From an uncultured Adlercreutzia sp. (GTDB lineage Bacteria; Actinomycetota; Coriobacteriia; Coriobacteriales; Eggerthellaceae), in NCBI GenBank assembly GCA_910589165.1, contig CAJUSP010000014.1, positions 23,638 to 87,637 on the forward strand: a stretch of DNA of 64,000 nucleotides, read 5' to 3'. A model generated the notes under the pieces. The model was not told where the DNA came from and ran no database searches. It saw only the letters and a list, made by a program, of their open reading frames with translations. Every line of letters starts with the position of its first letter. The stretch's first letter is position 1. This document shows, in pieces, positions 10,722 to 19,687 of this stretch. A program made the translations under genes and the position numbers.

Positions 10722-12398
10722 CTACGCCCCCAGGGCGCGGTCGGCGGCGAACTGGCCGGCGCGGCGGCCGCCCGTGCAGGCGCGGCCGTGGCTGGCCCCC
10801 GAGATGGTAATGGGATAATCGCCGAAGAAGAAGCTGCCGGAGCAGTTGCCAGCCGCCCACAGCCCCTCGATGGGGCGGGCCTCGGCATCGAGCACCTGCT
10901 GATTCTCGTTGATCTTCAGGCCGCCCATGGTCACCAACAGCGTCGTTCCGGAATGAACCCCGTAGAAGGGAGGCTGGGTGAGCGAGCTCAGGCACTGTTT
11001 GCGCTTGCCGAAGTCCTCATCGACGCCGGCGGCGCACAGCTCGTTGTAGCGCTCGATGGACGCCTTGGCCGTCTCCACGTCGATGCCCTCCATCTTGGCC
11101 AAAAGCTCGTCGATGGTGTCGGCCGAGAGGATGGCGCCCTCCTCGATGAACTGCTGGATCTGCTCGGGGTTGTGCAGCGGAGAGCGGAAGTCCTTGCAGA
11201 CCACCATGCCCATGGCCGGGCCGTCGATCTCCCACTTGCTGTCCCAGAACACCCACTTCATATGGCGGGGCTGGGCGTTGTGGGCGCGGCACACGAAGGC
11301 ATAGGGCATGTCCTCGTTGCAGAAGCGCTCTCCCAGATCGTTCAAGTACAGCCACGGCTGGCGCGTCAGCGGAATGGAGGGCATGTGCTCCAGGCCCTCA
11401 ACGCCCTCGTCGAAGTACATCGGGCAGTGGGGCGCCTCGTCGATGGCGCCGCCTACCCAAGCGCCCATGCGAATGCCGTCGCCTGTGTTGTGCGGCGGCG
11501 TCGAGATGTTGTGCACGTCCTCCTCGTGTCCGGGTACGAACGCGTCCATCATCTCCTCGTCGGCACCGTAGCCGCCGGTGGCAAGCACGACGCCCTTGGC
11601 ATCGACGCGGGTCACGCCGGATTTGTCCTCGAAGATGACGCCGGCCACCGCGCCGTCTTCGCCCTGCACCAGCTGCTTGGCCTCGGCATTGAACCGCACG
11701 TCCACGCCCAGCTCGGCGGCATAGGCCGTGAAGGCCTTGGCCCAGCCGATGGCGAAGGGCGGCTCGTAGCCCGCCTCGCTTCCTTCGGCGATAAGATCCT
11801 CGGTGGGAATGATCTGGAACGCGTCGGTGGCAAAGTGCTCGTACCAGGCATCGGGAATCACCTGCATCTCCACGGGCATGGGGGCGATGGCGATACCGTG
11901 GTCCGTGAGCATGTCGGCAGCCCAGTCGAGCGCCTCGGCCGAGTGGTCGACCCATGCCTGCACCACGCGGTAATCGCCACGGTGATCGCCCCAGCGGAGC
12001 ACTTCCTGCAGCACATCCTGCTTGCGCTCGCGCAGATCGATACCGGCTTCCAACTGTATCTTGCCGCCGATGGCGCCGTAATCGATGCCGCGGAATTGGC
12101 CCGCTCCCGTCTTCTCCAGCAACACCACCTTCGCGCCCTTCTCTGCCGCCGAGCAAGCCGCCGAGAAGCCGGCCATGCCGCCGCCGATGACCACCACGTC
12201 GGCCTCCTCGGTGCTATCGACAGCCTCGATGGGCTCGGGCGCGATTTCCCAGGTATAGCCCTCGGGTTCCGACGAGCCCGTCTCGGCCATAGTCTGGGGC
12301 GCGCAGCCCGCAAGACCCGCTGCGGCAGCGGCAGCCGTAGCGGCGGCCCCCAGGCCCAGGAAGCCTCGGCGGCTCATTTTCATGTTCTCCGTAGTCAT
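10722..12398 (-). CDS. Tat-exported FAD-dependent reductase A (fumarate reductase-like)
   Basis: A 558-residue flavoprotein of the flavocytochrome c/fumarate reductase family. The twin-arginine signal SRRGFLG (residues 9-15) is followed by a lipobox-like AGLAGC with Cys32, so export by Tat and possibly lipid anchoring are expected. The FAD Rossmann motif VVVIGGGMAG is at about 68-77, and the second FAD block is WAAGNCSGS near the C-terminus. The loop holding the proton-donor arginine of fumarate reductase reads NEDMPYAF, with Tyr where Arg is expected, so fumarate is unlikely to be the substrate. ATG 12398 follows AAGGAGGGATCGC. It is divergent from LuxR A, its probable regulator. Confidence 0.9.
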   Translation of the reverse strand: MTTENMKMSRRGFLGLGAAATAAAAAAGLAGCAPQTMAETGSSEPEGYTWEIAPEPIEAVDSTEEADVVVIGGGMAGFSAACSAAEKGAKVVLLEKTGAGQFRGIDYGAIGGKIQLEAGIDLRERKQDVLQEVLRWGDHRGDYRVVQAWVDHSAEALDWAADMLTDHGIAIAPMPVEMQVIPDAWYEHFATDAFQIIPTEDLIAEGSEAGYEPPFAIGWAKAFTAYAAELGVDVRFNAEAKQLVQGEDGAVAGVIFEDKSGVTRVDAKGVVLATGGYGADEEMMDAFVPGHEEDVHNISTPPHNTGDGIRMGAWVGGAIDEAPHCPMYFDEGVEGLEHMPSIPLTRQPWLYLNDLGERFCNEDMPYAFVCRAHNAQPRHMKWVFWDSKWEIDGPAMGMVVCKDFRSPLHNPEQIQQFIEEGAILSADTIDELLAKMEGIDVETAKASIERYNELCAAGVDEDFGKRKQCLSSLTQPPFYGVHSGTTLLVTMGGLKINENQQVLDAEARPIEGLWAAGNCSGSFFFGDYPITISGASHGRACTGGRRAGQFAADRALGA

Positions 12399-12561
12399 GC
12401 GATCCCTCCTTTTGGTTGACTGACAGCGCCCATGATGCTCTTTCCGCACAGGGCCCGTCTATCGACATAAAACGAGTATTCCCACGTCAGACCCATCGGT
12501 AAAAAGTAATGATTGACGGGAAAAGTCCCTCTGTGACACTATGACGGCGGAGGTGGTGCGC
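12399..12561. promoter_or_regulatory. Divergent control region of reductase A and LuxR A
   Basis: This 163-bp gap is AT-richer than the genes around it and must hold both promoters. A small palindrome, GGGA-AAAG-TCCC (12518-12529), lies 33 bp before the LuxR A start and could be an operator. No convincing -35/-10 pair was found by eye. Confidence 0.4.
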
Positions 12562-14064
12562 ATGTTCGCCCAATGGTGGGACAATTTTCAGGAAAGCTGC
12601 GATATACGGCTTGCAGCCGGAGCAGGCGGCGTCGCCGCGTGGGTGCTTCTTGTCGCCGTGTCTCCCGTTCTCTCCGTCTCCCCCACCCTCACAGTCAGCG
12701 GGCCGAGTTGGCGACCCTGCATTGCGCTCGGTGCCGCCATCATGTTCGGCGCGACAGCCATCGCGGGCAGCCCGAAGCTCCTCAGAGCCGAACGGACGCT
12801 TCCCCACCTACCGTTTCTCGTCGCGGGAGCCGTGCTCTCCTTCGCTGGCATTGTCCTTCACCACAGCTCCGATGCGATAGCCATTACCGTCGTAGCAGCC
12901 CTCTGCACAGGGGGTGGCCTGGCAGCCCTCGTCTTGGGCTGGGTGCCTCCCTTCGCCTCGATCCGGCTTCGCAAGCGCGTCGTGGGAACGGTGGTCACGG
13001 CCTTCGCCGGTGCGGCCCTCTACCTGCTTGTCGTCATGATCCCCTCCCCCGCAAACCTCGGCGCCGCCCTCGCCCTCCTGGCAGCTTCCCCTCTTCTCGC
13101 CTCGCAGATCGATTCCCCCGATGCGATCTCCTCAGCTGCCGTGCCGAGCACCGCCATCCCGCCGCGTCTCTTCGGCCCCGAGCTTTCCGCCGGCGCCCTC
13201 GTCTTCGGGATCCTGTTCGTTCTTGCCGGCCACGTCCTCCCCGATATCGAGCACGCCTGGATGGCCTCGCCTGTTCCCGGCATGATCAACGTCGCGCTCT
13301 TTCTCGTTCTCGAGACAACGCTCACCCTTTATATGGTTCGGCGGGTGCGCCGCGAGAGCCCGACGGTCGCCTACCGCCCCGTCATTATTTTCGCCGCCCT
13401 GGGCTTCCTGCTTCTTCCCTTCGTTGACGAGCGCGGCGCTCTCCTCTGCATGGCCATCTCCTTCGCTGGCTTCGGCTGCTTCCTCGTGTACTTCTGGATT
13501 GTCATGGGAAACATCTGCCAACATCGGCGCAGCGTCCCCATAGCCACCTACGGATTCGGTCTCTTCCTCATCTTCGTCGGCTTCCTTATCGGCGAGACTG
13601 CCTGCCAAGTTCTCTACTCGCGCCCCCATGAGGCCTTCAGCTATGCTGCCACGATCAGCATCCTCTCGCTTTTCCTCCTCGTCGTACTGGCATGGAGCAT
13701 GACCGACGGGGGGCGGTTCGCCCAAGAGACCGCGGAAATGGGCGGCATCCCCTTCGCCATGAACGGCGCAGGCGCCGAGAAGGACAGTGCCGAACACGAC
13801 AGCGACACCTCCGCCGACCGCATCGCCCAAGCCGCGATCCTCTACAACCTGTCGCCGCGCGAAACGGAAGTCGTCGAGTTGCTGCTGCGCGGCCGCAGCA
13901 TCCCCTATATATGCGACGAGCTGTTCATCGCCAAAAGCACCGCCCAGACTCACGTGCGGCACATCTACGCCAAAATGAGCATCACCGGCGGTCGGCAGGA
14001 ACTCATCGATCGCATCGAATCGGCAGACGAGGTTCAAAGACCTTCTCCGCCTCCAACAGCATGA
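12562..14064 (+). CDS. Membrane LuxR-type regulator A
   Basis: A 500-residue protein with about a dozen hydrophobic helices through residue 385, a short polar linker and a C-terminal LuxR/GerE DNA-binding domain (starting LSPRETEVVELLLRG and running through STAQTHVRHIYAKM). This architecture, common in Eggerthellaceae next to exported reductases, suggests a membrane sensor that directly controls transcription; it is not a histidine-kinase partner. ATG 12562 is preferred because GGAGGTG precedes it by six bases; an earlier in-frame ATG at 12541 lacks a site. Divergent from reductase A, which it probably regulates. The last 60 bases overlap a scrap of another gene on the minus strand. Confidence 0.88.
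   Translation: MFAQWWDNFQESCDIRLAAGAGGVAAWVLLVAVSPVLSVSPTLTVSGPSWRPCIALGAAIMFGATAIAGSPKLLRAERTLPHLPFLVAGAVLSFAGIVLHHSSDAIAITVVAALCTGGGLAALVLGWVPPFASIRLRKRVVGTVVTAFAGAALYLLVVMIPSPANLGAALALLAASPLLASQIDSPDAISSAAVPSTAIPPRLFGPELSAGALVFGILFVLAGHVLPDIEHAWMASPVPGMINVALFLVLETTLTLYMVRRVRRESPTVAYRPVIIFAALGFLLLPFVDERGALLCMAISFAGFGCFLVYFWIVMGNICQHRRSVPIATYGFGLFLIFVGFLIGETACQVLYSRPHEAFSYAATISILSLFLLVVLAWSMTDGGRFAQETAEMGGIPFAMNGAGAEKDSAEHDSDTSADRIAQAAILYNLSPRETEVVELLLRGRSIPYICDELFIAKSTAQTHVRHIYAKMSITGGRQELIDRIESADEVQRPSPPPTA
14003..14062 (-). pseudogene. Truncated copy of the 63-residue orphan gene start
   Basis: On the minus strand a good ribosome site (CAGGAG) and ATG at 14062 open a 19-codon frame ending in TGA. 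The 37 bases from 14088 down through the start codon differ at only five positions from the same stretch upstream of the 63-residue gene at 19400-19591. After the first few codons (MLLEAE against MLSVAEA) the similarity ends within the LuxR A coding region. It looks like the 5' end of a duplicated or disrupted copy. Confidence 0.5.
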
Positions 14065-14079
14065 TTCTGCTCCTGTAAC

Positions 14080-14135
14080 TTATTGCGTTATCGCAATAAT
14101 AAAGAAGAACAACGCGGGGTAGCCGCCACGCTACC
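14080..14135. terminator. Two hairpins between convergent LuxR genes
   Basis: The first is TTATTGCG-TTAT-CGCAATAA (14080-14099), a perfect 8-bp stem. The second is GGTAGC-CGCCAC-GCTACC (14118-14135), which on the minus strand is followed by a T-rich stretch and can terminate LuxR B. The first could stop LuxR A, but it also lies in the leader of the truncated small-gene copy. Confidence 0.55.
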
Positions 14136-14149
14136 GCTTGGAAATGAGA

Positions 14150-15637
14150 TCATTCGGACGTCTCGGGAGCATCCTGCTCTTGTTCCACGGCATCAATGAG
14201 CTGTTGTTGAGAGTGTACGCCAAGCTTGCGGTAGATATTGCGCGTATGCGTCTTGACGGTGTTCCTTGAAACAACCAGCGCGCTCTCGATAAAGCGGCTG
14301 TTCCTTCCCCGAGCGAGCAGCGGGAAGATGTCGCTTTCGCGCGGGGTGAGCCCGAAACGCTCGATCATGGCGGCGCATACCTCGTCGAGCGTGCCCTCTT
14401 CCTTCGCCACAGGCAATTCCACCGGACGAATGCTCGAAATGACGTCCTCGAAGCTATACCCGCGCAGGAAGAGAATGGCGTAGACGACGAAGCAGCAGAA
14501 GAACACCACAGCTATCAGGTTGTCCCAGTACAGCCCCATCTGCTCCAACTCGATGGCAACGGTCCATATCAGGGAGTCGGCAAATACGCCGATCTCGAAG
14601 GCCGCTACGCCGAACAAGACGAGAGACGGCGCCGCCCACACGTTGCGGGACGAGAGCTCGAAGAACAGCAGCCACACAAAGAGCATGAACAAGTTCGAGC
14701 CACTGAACATAACCGCCAGCGCTGCATGCCCCACCGAATCCGCCAGGACGTCTTGGGCCGGCATCGTCACGAAAGCAAAGCCCACGATCGAGGAGAGGAG
14801 CGCCGCATAGTAGAAGTCATCGACGTCGGGCTTCCCGCGGGAGACGACCGCAACAAGGACTCCTATGGCCACTGTCGCCGCAAGGCACGTCAGGGGCACG
14901 AGTCGAGCTGAGAGCGGGGCCGCCAGAGACCAGGCGACATGCCCATAGCCGCTCATGCACGCGAACAACAAGATCATGACGAACAGCTTGTTGGAGAACG
15001 GAAGGAACGAACCGGGATTCGTCGCCGCCAAATCGCTCGGCGCGGCAGAGCACGTGAAGGACCGCAGTTCCCCCGCAACACGTTCCGCAAGCAAGCGGCT
15101 CACGCACCCCAGCCCCAGCGCGCACAGCACGAGGCACCAGGGGGAATCGGATGCAGCGGGAATGGCCGAGGACACGATGAGGTAGCCCGCGAAGCCAGTA
15201 AGCAAGCTCACCGTGCGCCGTCTGCGATCGAGCTTCGCGGCAGATAAAGCCGTTTGGACGAACGCCCACGCCACGCCGATTCCCGCAGCACTCAGCCCCA
15301 AGGCGACGAACACTGGAAGACTGTTGCGCAGCCCCACGAGAACGGCAAGGAAGCCCACCGCTCCGGCAATCGGGGCAGCGATGCGCCACGACCGGCGCGC
15401 CAGCAAATCGAGATGATCGCGAATCGCAAAAGCCAAAACGCCAAGGGCCACGATGCCCATCAAGACCGTTGCGATACGCCACGCCAGAGTCCCCGCATCG
15501 AAGGACACCACGCAGAGACGGGCAAGCATCTGCAGCCCGAACACGCAGATAAGAAAGCAGACGGCGGTCGTCCAATCGACACGACGCGGGAAAGCCTCCC
15601 CTTCGCTCGGCAGTCCTTCCTCTTTTCTTGTCTCCAC
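14150..15637 (-). CDS. Membrane LuxR-type regulator B
   Basis: A 495-residue polytopic membrane protein with a C-terminal LuxR helix-turn-helix (LTPRESDIFPLLARG, then SRNTVKTHTRNIYRKLGV). It is the same architecture as regulator A, with low sequence identity in the membrane part. The second of two nearby GTG codons (15637) is taken as start because GGGAGG lies eight bases upstream; the first GTG touches that site. Divergent from reductase B, its probable target, and convergent with LuxR A. Confidence 0.88.
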   Translation of the reverse strand: METRKEEGLPSEGEAFPRRVDWTTAVCFLICVFGLQMLARLCVVSFDAGTLAWRIATVLMGIVALGVLAFAIRDHLDLLARRSWRIAAPIAGAVGFLAVLVGLRNSLPVFVALGLSAAGIGVAWAFVQTALSAAKLDRRRRTVSLLTGFAGYLIVSSAIPAASDSPWCLVLCALGLGCVSRLLAERVAGELRSFTCSAAPSDLAATNPGSFLPFSNKLFVMILLFACMSGYGHVAWSLAAPLSARLVPLTCLAATVAIGVLVAVVSRGKPDVDDFYYAALLSSIVGFAFVTMPAQDVLADSVGHAALAVMFSGSNLFMLFVWLLFFELSSRNVWAAPSLVLFGVAAFEIGVFADSLIWTVAIELEQMGLYWDNLIAVVFFCCFVVYAILFLRGYSFEDVISSIRPVELPVAKEEGTLDEVCAAMIERFGLTPRESDIFPLLARGRNSRFIESALVVSRNTVKTHTRNIYRKLGVHSQQQLIDAVEQEQDAPETSE

Positions 15638-15729
15638 TTTCCACACCTCCCGAAAACCTTGCTCATCTTACCAGGCGAAGCGTCTCTTTCGCGTCGCGCC
15701 GTCAAACGCCACCAGGCATTTTTTCGAAT

Positions 15730-15748
15730 TTCACCCTCCTAAGGTGAA
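15730..15748. promoter_or_regulatory. Inverted repeat in the reductase B / LuxR B gap
   Basis: TTCACC (15730-15735) and GGTGAA (15743-15748) form a perfect 6-bp inverted repeat with a 7-bp spacer, about 90 bp upstream of LuxR B and 146 bp upstream of reductase B. Size and position fit a LuxR-type operator; no binding data. A second small hairpin, AGGACG-AAA-CGTCCT (15861-15875), sits just before the reductase ribosome site. Confidence 0.45.
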
Positions 15749-15893
15749 GGAAATAGCCGTGAATTTCATGAACCGAGGGCGAAGACCGAAGCCGCACGAC
15801 CCGCTAGGCTCTGAGCAGTGCCGCAATCAGGCGGTGCAACCAGACAATGCACTTGAAGCAAGGACGAAACGTCCTCAAGGAAAGGAGCGGAGG

Positions 15894-17585
15894 ATGACCA
15901 ACGACGCTATTTCGCGCCGCGGCTTCGTCGGACTGGGGCTCATGATGGGAGCCGGCACTATCGGAGCCGGACTCGCCGGCTGCGCGCCCTCAACAGGAAG
16001 CACTTCGGCAGAAGGCGATCTATCTGATACGGGGCAAGCCGTCGCAGAGGACTGGCTGGGCGCCGAACCCCAGATCGACGAGATCGCTGAGACCAAAACC
16101 GTCGACTTGCTCATCATCGGCGCCGGCAATGCGGGCCTCGCCGCCGCGGCTACAGCCGCCGATCTCGGCCTCGACTTCATGCTCTGTGAGAAGTCGGGCG
16201 CCGTGCAAGGCGCGCGCATGTGGATCGGCGCCGTCAACACGAAGTACCACGATGCTGCCTCCATCGAGGTTGACGAGGGCAAGCTGCTCAACGAACTGGC
16301 CCGCTACGCCTCGTTCAAATGCAACCAGCGTGTTTGGCGGACCTGGATCCGCGAGAGCGCCGAGATGATCGACTGGCTCGACGGCATTATGGGAGCCGAG
16401 GCGGAACTCGACACCGTCGGCTACGACCACGCCACCGGCGGCACGGACTACTACGTCCCGCCGATCCAGCACATGTACTCCATGGATGCGGACGACCGCA
16501 ACAGCGTGCTGGAGGCCTACATCAACGCCAAGGGCCACGAGGTCAGCTTCGGTCACGAACTCGTGAAGCTTCTCCGCGAGGAGAGCGGCCCCGTAACCGG
16601 TGCCATCTTCGCAACCGATAACGGATACACGCAGGTCAACGCCGCCAACACCATCCTCGCCACCGGCGGCTACCCCGCCAACCGCGCCATGGTTCGCAGC
16701 CTCGCGCCCATCATCACGCAATGCGTCACCGCCGACGGCTTCATGCCTGGCAACGACGGCAGCGGTATCAAGGCGGGCCTGTGGGCCGGCGCGAAGATGG
16801 ACGCCGAGTGCGCACCCATGATCTTCGACCGCGGCGCCGTCCTCCCCGGCACCGATGCCGGCTACGAGAGCGATGACGACGATGCCTGCTTCCAAAGCAC
16901 CTACGGTGGCATCGGCCAGTTCGGCATGGGCAGCCAGCCTTTCATGAAGGTGTCTCGTCACGGTCGACGATTCGCGAACGAATCCACACCCTACGACTTC
17001 ATCTGCCACGCCGCGGCCCAGCAGCCCGGCGGCGTTTGGTGCCAAATCTTCGACGCCAACGCCGTAGAGGATATGAACCGCTTCTCCACGGTAGGCTGCT
17101 CGAAGGGCGCGCTCATGCCCTTCATGGGAGGCGCGCCCATCGACGAGGCCTTTGCCGATGAGCTGGAGCGCGGATTCGTCGTCAAGGCTGACACCATCGA
17201 GGAACTCGCTGACGGCCTTGGCTTCACCGACAACGCGAAAAGCGCCTTCATCGAGGAAGTCGACCGCTACAACACCTTCTACGACAACCAGTTCGATGAG
17301 GACTTCGGCAAGGAGGCGTTCCGCCTGAGCAGCCTCAAGACCCCTCCCTTCTACGGCTGCTGGTATGGCGGCACGCTCCTGACGACCGTCGACGGGCTGT
17401 GCATCAACGAGGACATGCAGGTGCTTGACGAGGCCAGCAACGTCATCGAGGGCCTCTACGCTGCCGGAGACTGCTCGGGAAGCCTGTTCTCAGGCAACTA
17501 CCCTGAATACCTCGTCGGCTGCGCATGCGGTCGCACCGTCACCTTCGGTCGCCACGCCGTGAAACACGCCGCTGGCCAGCTGTAA
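15894..17585 (+). CDS. Tat-exported FAD-dependent reductase B (fumarate reductase-like)
   Basis: A 563-residue flavoprotein. The twin-arginine signal SRRGFVG (Arg8-Arg9) precedes a lipobox AGLAGC (Cys30). The FAD motif LLIIGAGNAG is near residue 75 and the C-terminal FAD block is YAAGDCSGS. The proton-donor loop reads NESTPYDF, with Tyr in place of the fumarate reductase arginine. It is most similar to reductases A and C; the C-terminus GRTVTFGRHAVKHAAG is shared almost exactly with C. ATG 15894 follows AAAGGAGCGGAGG; long in-frame sequence upstream has no start signal. Probably controlled by divergent LuxR B. Substrate unknown. Confidence 0.9.
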   Translation: MTNDAISRRGFVGLGLMMGAGTIGAGLAGCAPSTGSTSAEGDLSDTGQAVAEDWLGAEPQIDEIAETKTVDLLIIGAGNAGLAAAATAADLGLDFMLCEKSGAVQGARMWIGAVNTKYHDAASIEVDEGKLLNELARYASFKCNQRVWRTWIRESAEMIDWLDGIMGAEAELDTVGYDHATGGTDYYVPPIQHMYSMDADDRNSVLEAYINAKGHEVSFGHELVKLLREESGPVTGAIFATDNGYTQVNAANTILATGGYPANRAMVRSLAPIITQCVTADGFMPGNDGSGIKAGLWAGAKMDAECAPMIFDRGAVLPGTDAGYESDDDDACFQSTYGGIGQFGMGSQPFMKVSRHGRRFANESTPYDFICHAAAQQPGGVWCQIFDANAVEDMNRFSTVGCSKGALMPFMGGAPIDEAFADELERGFVVKADTIEELADGLGFTDNAKSAFIEEVDRYNTFYDNQFDEDFGKEAFRLSSLKTPPFYGCWYGGTLLTTVDGLCINEDMQVLDEASNVIEGLYAAGDCSGSLFSGNYPEYLVGCACGRTVTFGRHAVKHAAGQL

Positions 17586-17620
17586 GTTATCCCCTGTAGT
17601 TGAGATAGCCCCTCCCTCTA

Positions 17621-17664
17621 GCCCTGCCGCAGCTTCCTCCCCGCTGCGGCAGGGCCGCTTTTCG
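17621..17664 (+). terminator. Terminator of reductase B
   Basis: A 13-bp perfect stem (17621-17633 with 17643-17655) with a 9-nt loop is followed by CGCTTTT. The loop TTCCTCCCC and the flank CCCTCCCTCTAGCCC recur in the terminator of reductase C. Confidence 0.85.
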
Positions 17665-17724
17665 CAAGTTTTCCACCGCATCGACTTCGCGGAAGATTTG
17701 GCAGGATAAGGGAGGAGCGACAGG

Positions 17725-19095
17725 CTACAAGCAGAACGCCATGTAGAGAGGCAAGTATTCCCGCTCTCCTTCCCGAGCAAGCTGCTTAGGATGCAGGACT
17801 ATCTCCTTTCCGACGTGCTTTCGGAAACGATCGCGAAAGGCATCGAGCGAGACGGTACGGTAGCTCTTGGACGACTTCACTTCCACGGGCATGATGCGCA
17901 GCTTGCCACCTGCATTGTCGTAGGTCTGAGTCGTAAGAAAATCGACCTCCCGCGCACGGGGCCGCGCCCCCTCCGTCAAACCGTCTTCGCTCCAAGCGTG
18001 GTAAAACAACTCATGGCCCGCCGCGCGAAGTTGCTGCGCCACGACGTTTTCCGCCAACATGCCCTTGTTCACCGACACCCGACCAAACTGAATATCTCGA
18101 TGAACGCCCTTGGAAGCGGGACCATCGGCGAAACCGTGGGACACGAGCAGTCCCGTGTCGGCCATGTAGCATTTGAGGGAGGCGACCTCCTCGTTCATTC
18201 TCAGTCCCACCTTCGGATCGGTGCATAGGCGACACAAATTCACGAGGTGCGCTTCGGAAAGCCAGTCAAGCGCTGGCTCGTAATCTTCGTAGCGGGCATT
18301 TCCCTCCAAACTTGAAAACTTGAACCGCTTCGAGGCTGCCGAAAGCTGCCCGGGTATGGCGGCGAACACGGCGCGGGCGCGACGGCTGTGTGCATCGCCA
18401 AACTTCGCAATGTCATCGAGATACAGGGAGAGGATACGACGCTTGATGCGAGCACACCCCTCGAAGCTCTTCTCTTCCAAAAAGGACGCCACCGACTGGG
18501 GCATACCGCCGACGAGCATGTACTCGTTGAAGAGACGCGAGAGTTTCGCGTGAGCGCCGTCGGGAAGAGCGACCAAAGACGATCGCGCCTCACGAATGGC
18601 ATCAGCATACACTGCACCATCCATGGCCCAAAGGTATTCCTCGAAGTCCATGGGATGGAGAGTTATCCGATCTTCTTCAGAGGGAATGACGATGTCCTCA
18701 ACATTTTTCTTGATGGATATGAGCGAGCCCGTCTCGATGTAATCGAAGCGACCATCGGCAACGAGATGCTTGATGTACTCTCGAGCTGGGGGGAAACGCT
18801 GCACCTCGTCGAAAATAACCACCGCGTCGCGCACGGGAAGACTCTTGCCATAGTTAAGTTGGAGCATCCGAAGAAATGTGTCGATGTCCTCCCGCTGCTC
18901 TTGGAACAGACGCAGCACGTCGGGAGCTGCCTTCGAGAAGTCGATGTAGAGCGAGTCCTTGTACTCATTGGCCGCGAACTGCTTGACAAGCGTCGTCTTT
19001 CCCACTCGCCGAGCACCCTCGATGAGCACGGCCGTCGTCCCGCGGGAGAGTGTTTTCCATTCTTTGAGGTTCTCATATGCCTTGCGCCTGAACAT
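17725..19095 (-). CDS. AAA-type ATPase with DUF4143 domain
   Basis: A 456-residue protein of the AAA_14/DUF4143 family. The ATPase N-terminal part has Walker A GARRVGKTT (about residues 27-35) and Walker B with VVIFDEVQRF. The C-terminal part ends in a PD-(D/E)XK-like strand, AREVDFLT ... MPVEVKSS. Members are common in gut anaerobes and archaea; their biochemical role is not settled. ATG 19095 follows GGAGG by five bases. Upstream lie three 34-bp-spaced repeats overlapping a -10 box, so autoregulation is likely. It sits between two reductase/LuxR pairs, and its base composition is lower in GC than theirs, hinting at transfer. Confidence 0.85.
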   Translation of the reverse strand: MFRRKAYENLKEWKTLSRGTTAVLIEGARRVGKTTLVKQFAANEYKDSLYIDFSKAAPDVLRLFQEQREDIDTFLRMLQLNYGKSLPVRDAVVIFDEVQRFPPAREYIKHLVADGRFDYIETGSLISIKKNVEDIVIPSEEDRITLHPMDFEEYLWAMDGAVYADAIREARSSLVALPDGAHAKLSRLFNEYMLVGGMPQSVASFLEEKSFEGCARIKRRILSLYLDDIAKFGDAHSRRARAVFAAIPGQLSAASKRFKFSSLEGNARYEDYEPALDWLSEAHLVNLCRLCTDPKVGLRMNEEVASLKCYMADTGLLVSHGFADGPASKGVHRDIQFGRVSVNKGMLAENVVAQQLRAAGHELFYHAWSEDGLTEGARPRAREVDFLTTQTYDNAGGKLRIMPVEVKSSKSYRTVSLDAFRDRFRKHVGKEIVLHPKQLAREGEREYLPLYMAFCL

Positions 19096-19109
19096 TTCGA
19101 CCTCCGTGC

Positions 19110-19190
19110 AAAATTCGCGATATTAGTTTCCTATTATAACCACAAAATTCGCGATATTAAAAGCCTCAATATGGCTCAGAATTCGCGACA
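19110..19190. repeat. Three 34-bp-spaced iterons with -10 box upstream of DUF4143 ATPase
   Basis: The core AATTCGCGA occurs at 19112-19120, 19146-19154 and 19180-19188, exactly 34 bp apart. The first two share the longer near-palindrome AAAATTCGCGATATTA; the third is degenerate (GACATC). On the minus strand a perfect TATAAT lies at 19138-19133, between iterons 1 and 2. Iteron 2 covers the spacer to the -35 region. This is an operator arrangement for repression of the ATPase gene, by an unknown protein or by the ATPase itself. Confidence 0.7.
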
Positions 19191-19399
19191 TCGAGTTCGC
19201 ATCTTCCCGTTGCAAACAATCGCGTTTACACCAGTCAAGCTTCGCAGACGCTTTCCTCATTTTTCACGGGGCGTTGCTGGAAGCCGGAGTTGGAATCAGC
19301 ATCGAGCTCTCAGCCACCTAGCGCGAGGCGGTGCGGGGAAAGATACGGCTACATCGTACGGAGGCAGCGCCCTAGGCGGCCGAGACGCGGTCCGCGGCG
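19191..19399. other. Intergenic, no gene seen
   Basis: About 200 bp between the iterons and the end of the 63-residue gene. All frames are interrupted or lack start signals. A weak inverted GACGC/GCGTC pair near 19383-19400 may be the end signal of the small gene. Nothing else stands out. Confidence 0.5.
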
Positions 19400-19591
19400 T
19401 CAGAACACGCCCTCCTTCACCAGCTGAGCTTGCCGCTGCTGGAGGAAGAAATCAGACACAGCCATGTAGAAGGCCGCCTCCTCTTGACTTTGGGCCTGCG
19501 CCATCATCTCGGCAGTTGGCACACAGCTGAAAAGAGCACGGCATTCCTGGTAGAGCTCATGAAGCGCGCCCGCCTCCGCTACCGACAGCAT
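19400..19591 (-). CDS. 63-residue protein, unknown
   Basis: A small soluble, alpha-helical protein rich in Ala, Gln and Glu, with a central FSCVPTAEMM stretch and a C-terminal helix DFFLQQRQAQ. I recognise no family. It is kept as a gene because GGGAGGAG precedes ATG 19591 by four bases. Its leader and first codons are also conserved in a truncated second copy at 14003-14088, which argues that the leader was maintained as a unit. It lies between the DUF4143 ATPase and the broken LuxR gene on the same strand. Function unknown. Confidence 0.6.
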   Translation of the reverse strand: MLSVAEAGALHELYQECRALFSCVPTAEMMAQAQSQEEAAFYMAVSDFFLQQRQAQLVKEGVF

Positions 19592-19687
19592 GGTTCTCCT
19601 CCCGTAAATTATTGCGTTGCCCCAACAGTATCACGAAAGGACGGCACATGCATCATCGGCGTTGCACTTCTCGAAAACGAAATCGGC

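Noticed and set aside
10098..12419. Open frame of 773 codons on the plus strand across reductase A
   Set aside because: It lies antisense to a clear flavoprotein, is His/Arg/Ala/Gly rich without domains, and starts inside the helicase gene. GC-rich third positions create such shadows.
15453..15893. N-terminal extension of reductase B
   Set aside because: It overlaps LuxR B antisense and would bury the Tat signal, which must be at the N-terminus.
19110..19190. CRISPR-like array
   Set aside because: Only three short cores with unequal flanks and no cas genes; the fit to an operator with a -10 box is better.
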